A DNA stretch of 34,376 nt from an uncultured Gammaproteobacteria bacterium (GTDB lineage: Bacteria; Pseudomonadota; Gammaproteobacteria; PS1; Pseudothioglobaceae). A program made the position numbers and the translations under genes. The stretch lies in assembly GCA_902606745.1 (NCBI GenBank), contig CACLHR010000012.1:1-34376 (forward strand). The letters are read 5' to 3'. Below, piece after piece: positions 32,059 to 34,376 of the stretch; the first letter of the stretch is position 1; each line of letters starts with the position of its first letter. The notes beneath the pieces are model-generated. The model saw only the letters and a list, made by a program, of their open reading frames with translations, did not search any database and was not told where the DNA came from.

Positions 32059-32922
32059 TCACAAGATATGTGGGTTGGAAAGAGTCAATATAACTGGTTG
32101 ATGGTCAGAAGCATCCGTTTCCACATTCACAAAAATACTATCAATATTATCTTTAAGGTTGGCACTTACAAAAGCAAAGTCTCTACAATGAGCCCCATCA
32201 GGCCATTGTTTCTTGTCAAAAATTCCACATGTTGGAGCATGTTCAGAATTTGGATTTAAGTACCTCCAAGAATCAATGAGCGCCTCCTGATTTTGACTAT
32301 TACTTGTAAGCAAGTTGTATTCTTTAGAATTTGATTCAAAGTTAAAATCTCCACAAATAATTACTCTATTCGCTCGTTCAAGCTTAGCATAAGGACCACC
32401 ATTTTGAATAATTGGAGGGTATTGCGATAAATTATCTATATCATTCTTAATTGCTAGAATGCGTTTAACTTGGTCATAGCGTTGATCTTGAGATCCATAT
32501 TCTAAGTGGGTTGTCATGACACATACTGGAAATAAGGGTGTTTGAACAGTAATTTCAGTTACCTGTCTTGGCATATGCCTGAAAATTCTATTAGTGGATT
32601 GTGGCAGAATATGATTAAAGGTAGATAATACTGGTAGTTTTGAAAGTATGATATTTCCAAACTGCTCTCTTTGACTTTCGCCCGCACGAAGAACATCATA
32701 AGCAGGGCCAAAAAATGGCAAATAACCTTTAAATAAGTTTGATAGCTGATTGACTTGATCAGGTTGCGTGCCATCTTTAAGTTCGCAATTACGAGAAACT
32801 TCCTGAAGACAAATAACATCAGGAGTGGACATATCAAAAATAGTATCAGCAATCCTATTTAACGAGATACTTCCATCAACATCTTCTCCATTTTGGATAT
32901 TCCAGCTTAGAATTTGAATCAT
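32059..32922 (-). CDS. Endonuclease/exonuclease/phosphatase-fold hydrolase
   Basis: A 287-residue DNase I-like phosphoesterase. SWNIQNG (6-12, N8), LQEVSRN (E41), GDFNF (D192, N194) and SDHQPV (D273, H274) are the catalytic set of the EEP fold. Members cut DNA, RNA, phosphoinositides or sphingomyelin; there is no signal peptide, and the substrate is not evident. Its ATG directly follows the glpK stop (TAAATG on the minus strand), so it is translated behind glpK. One line counts 15/60 and another 21/60 G+C, so it looks more like the island than like glpK. It may be the island's first gene, now riding on glpK expression. Confidence 0.82.
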   Translation of the reverse strand: MIQILSWNIQNGEDVDGSISLNRIADTIFDMSTPDVICLQEVSRNCELKDGTQPDQVNQLSNLFKGYLPFFGPAYDVLRAGESQREQFGNIILSKLPVLSTFNHILPQSTNRIFRHMPRQVTEITVQTPLFPVCVMTTHLEYGSQDQRYDQVKRILAIKNDIDNLSQYPPIIQNGGPYAKLERANRVIICGDFNFESNSKEYNLLTSNSQNQEALIDSWRYLNPNSEHAPTCGIFDKKQWPDGAHCRDFAFVSANLKDNIDSIFVNVETDASDHQPVILTLSNPHIL

Positions 32923-34376
32923 TTAGTTTGAGCTCAGGGTTCGCTTAACCGCATCTTTCCAACCTGCTAGTTTTTTTTGTCTAACATCATCAGACATTTC
33001 GGAAATAAAACGTTTATCCGAGTTCCAAGATTTTGCAAAATCTTGAGGTGATGGATAGAAGCCAACCTGCATTCCTGCCAAATATGCTGCCCCTAAAGCT
33101 GTTGTTTCTAGATTTGTTGGACGATCGACTGGCATATTTAATAGATCTGAAAGCATTTGCATTGTCCAGTCTGATGCAGCCATACCGCCATCAACTCTAA
33201 TAATATTAGTCTTATTACTCTGCCAATCCTTTTCTATTGCGACCAATAAGTCAGAGGTTTGATAACAGACTGACTCTAGGGCCGCTTTAGTAATTTCAGC
33301 GGCACCAGTATTTCTTGTTAGCCCGTATAATGCACCACGACAATCGGGATCCCAATAGGGAGCACCAAGGCCAACAAAAGCTGGCACCAGATAGACATCC
33401 TGATGTGGATCCGCTTGCAGTGCAAGCTTTTCAGATTGATCTGCAGTTTCAATGAATTTCAAATTATCTCGAAGCCACTGCACAGCGGCGCCTGCGACAA
33501 AAATCGAACCTTCAAGGGCATAGCAGGGCTTGTTGTCGAGTTGAAAGGCTATAGTAGTTAATAATTTGTTGCTTGATGTTACGGCCATTTCACCAGTATT
33601 TATTAATGCAAAGCAGCCAGTGCCATAGGTTGATTTAACCATTCCTGGCTCAAAGCAGGCTTGACCCACGAGAGCAGAATGTTGATCCCCGATTAAACTC
33701 GATATCGGTAACTGAGCGCCAAATATTTTTGTCTCTGTATTGCCAAATTCTGCGGCACTATTGCAGACCCTTGGAAGTATTGATTTCGGTATGTTAAATA
33801 GACTCAGAAGATCCTCATCCCAATAACCCTCATGGATATTGTACAAAAGCGTTCTGGAAGCGTTAGTGGCGTCAGTTGAATGAACCTTTTTGCCGCTAAG
33901 GCGCCACAATAAAAAACTATCAATAGTGCCAAACGCAAGCATTCCATTGTTGGCTTTATCGCGTGCACCAGGTACATTATCTAGAATCCAGGCAATTTTA
34001 GTGGCACAAAAATACGGGTCAAGCAAAAGTCCTGTTTTTTTTGTAACAACTGACTCGTGACCAAGTTCTCGAAGGTTTTGACATTGTTCAGAAGTTCTCC
34101 GATCCTGCCAGACGATTGCGTTATAGATTGGCCTTCCGGTTTCTTTATTCCATACCACTGTAGTTTCACGCTGATTGGTAATACCTATTGATGCAATTTG
34201 AGTGGCTTCTATATTCGCTTTCGAAATAGCTTCATTGCAACTTTCAAGAGTTGATTGCCAGATCTCTTCTGGGTTATGCTCAACCCATCCAGAGTTGGGG
34301 AAATACTGAGTAAACTCCTTCTGTCCTATTGATACAATCTGATAGTTTGAGTCAAATAAAACCCCACGAGACGAGG
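32923..34376 (-). CDS. glpK: Glycerol kinase, 5' end beyond the window
   Basis: A FGGY-family kinase converting glycerol and ATP to sn-glycerol 3-phosphate. The frame stays open to the window edge, giving 483 residues that start S-S-R-G-V-L-F-D and align with E. coli GlpK from about its residue 16, so only the first 15 or so residues are missing. Landmarks: PGWVEH-like [62 protein letters not shown] and the C-terminal [10 protein letters not shown] shorter reading from a GTG at 34158 is an artefact. No glpF or glpD is in view. The last 24 bases are duplicated at 15241-15264. Confidence 0.97.
   Translation of the reverse strand, partial: SSRGVLFDSNYQIVSIGQKEFTQYFPNSGWVEHNPEEIWQSTLESCNEAISKANIEATQIASIGITNQRETTVVWNKETGRPIYNAIVWQDRRTSEQCQNLRELGHESVVTKKTGLLLDPYFCATKIAWILDNVPGARDKANNGMLAFGTIDSFLLWRLSGKKVHSTDATNASRTLLYNIHEGYWDEDLLSLFNIPKSILPRVCNSAAEFGNTETKIFGAQLPISSLIGDQHSALVGQACFEPGMVKSTYGTGCFALINTGEMAVTSSNKLLTTIAFQLDNKPCYALEGSIFVAGAAVQWLRDNLKFIETADQSEKLALQADPHQDVYLVPAFVGLGAPYWDPDCRGALYGLTRNTGAAEITKAALESVCYQTSDLLVAIEKDWQSNKTNIIRVDGGMAASDWTMQMLSDLLNMPVDRPTNLETTALGAAYLAGMQVGFYPSPQDFAKSWNSDKRFISEMSDDVRQKKLAGWKDAVKRTLSSN
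32925..32948 (-). repeat. glpK 3' end, parent copy of the 24-bp repeat
   Basis: The last codons of glpK (V-K-R-T-L-S-S-N-stop), 23/24 identical to 15241-15264 and in the same orientation. It marks the glpK-side edge of the A+T-rich block. Confidence 0.75.

Larger units (their letters stand above)
15265..32924. mobile_element. Putative 17.7-kb catabolic island inserted behind glpK
   Basis: The block is bracketed by a 24-bp direct repeat of the glpK 3' end. It is far more A+T-rich (13/60 G+C in one counted line) than the genes on either side (30/60 and 31/60), and it carries a self-contained set of import and breakdown genes. Restoring an intact 3' end on one side and leaving a stub on the other is how elements integrate at gene ends. 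No integrase is found, so the event may be old or may have used homologous recombination. Confidence 0.55.

Noticed and set aside
32923-34158. A 411-residue glycerol kinase starting at 34158
   Set aside because: The start is an internal GTG valine codon. The frame continues open to the window end with clear GlpK sequence, so the gene is truncated only by the window.
1-34376. CRISPR arrays, rRNA, complete tRNA genes, transposase or integrase genes
   Set aside because: I looked for regular short repeats, tRNA-like cloverleaf ends and recombinase motifs and saw none.

Overview
The window looks like chromosome of a marine-type gammaproteobacterium, put together as a mosaic. The GlpK and ACC deaminase sequences look gammaproteobacterial, and several small families (DUF3764, DUF6356, PhyH dioxygenases) are ones I associate with pelagic bacteria. 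I cannot name a genus. Base composition changes sharply. Counted 60-base lines give about 50% G+C in glpK (30/60), the alpha/beta hydrolase (31/60) and the second PhyH gene (30/60), 53-55% in the first PhyH gene (32/60 and 33/60), 33% in the GMC oxidoreductase (20/60), and only 22% in the large sugar-type cluster (13/60).

Region 1 (1-5.2 kb) is accessory, plasmid- or phage-like DNA. It holds a sigma-70 region 4 protein, small zinc-finger proteins, a ribbon-helix-helix regulator with its own promoter and candidate operators, a macro-domain protein coupled to a small winged-helix-like protein, and an SRA-like/HNH endonuclease that is probably modification-dependent. It ends in an att-like stretch with a doubled TGTGAGTAC.

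Region 2 (5.2-10.2 kb) is a cassette between two 48-bp direct repeats (5245-5292 and 10107-10154, 46/48 identical), each followed by a terminator. It carries a DUF3764 protein, a cupin, a G+C-rich PhyH dioxygenase overlapping a stray signal-peptide fragment, a choline-dehydrogenase-like GMC oxidoreductase and a well-conserved ACC deaminase (acdS).

Region 3 (10.2-15.2 kb) is ordinary small-gene chromosome: a NUDIX hydrolase, membrane proteins, an NTF2-like protein, a MazG-type pyrophosphohydrolase, a secreted protein, a second PhyH dioxygenase and an alpha/beta hydrolase.

Region 4 (15.26-32.92 kb) is the most striking part: a very A+T-rich catabolic block of two divergent operons. The leftward operon has an L-fucose/L-arabinose isomerase-like enzyme, a YnjBCD-like ABC importer and a cytoplasmic GH51 arabinofuranosidase-like enzyme. 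The rightward operon has a two-subunit TPP-dependent E1 dehydrogenase, a variant nucleoside hydrolase, a TIM-barrel epimerase/isomerase, DhaL and DhaK kinase subunits, an aldehyde dehydrogenase, a reductase resembling sulfolactaldehyde reductase YihU, and an enolase-superfamily enzyme. An endonuclease/exonuclease/phosphatase-fold gene follows. The block is bracketed by a 24-bp duplication of the 3' end of glpK. Together with the composition step, this indicates insertion between glpK and the alpha/beta hydrolase gene. The enzymes fit import and breakdown of an uncommon, possibly acidic or sulfonated sugar through a short ketose that is phosphorylated. I do not recognise the combination as a described pathway.

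Region 5 (32.92-34.38 kb) is glpK, cut off by the window end.
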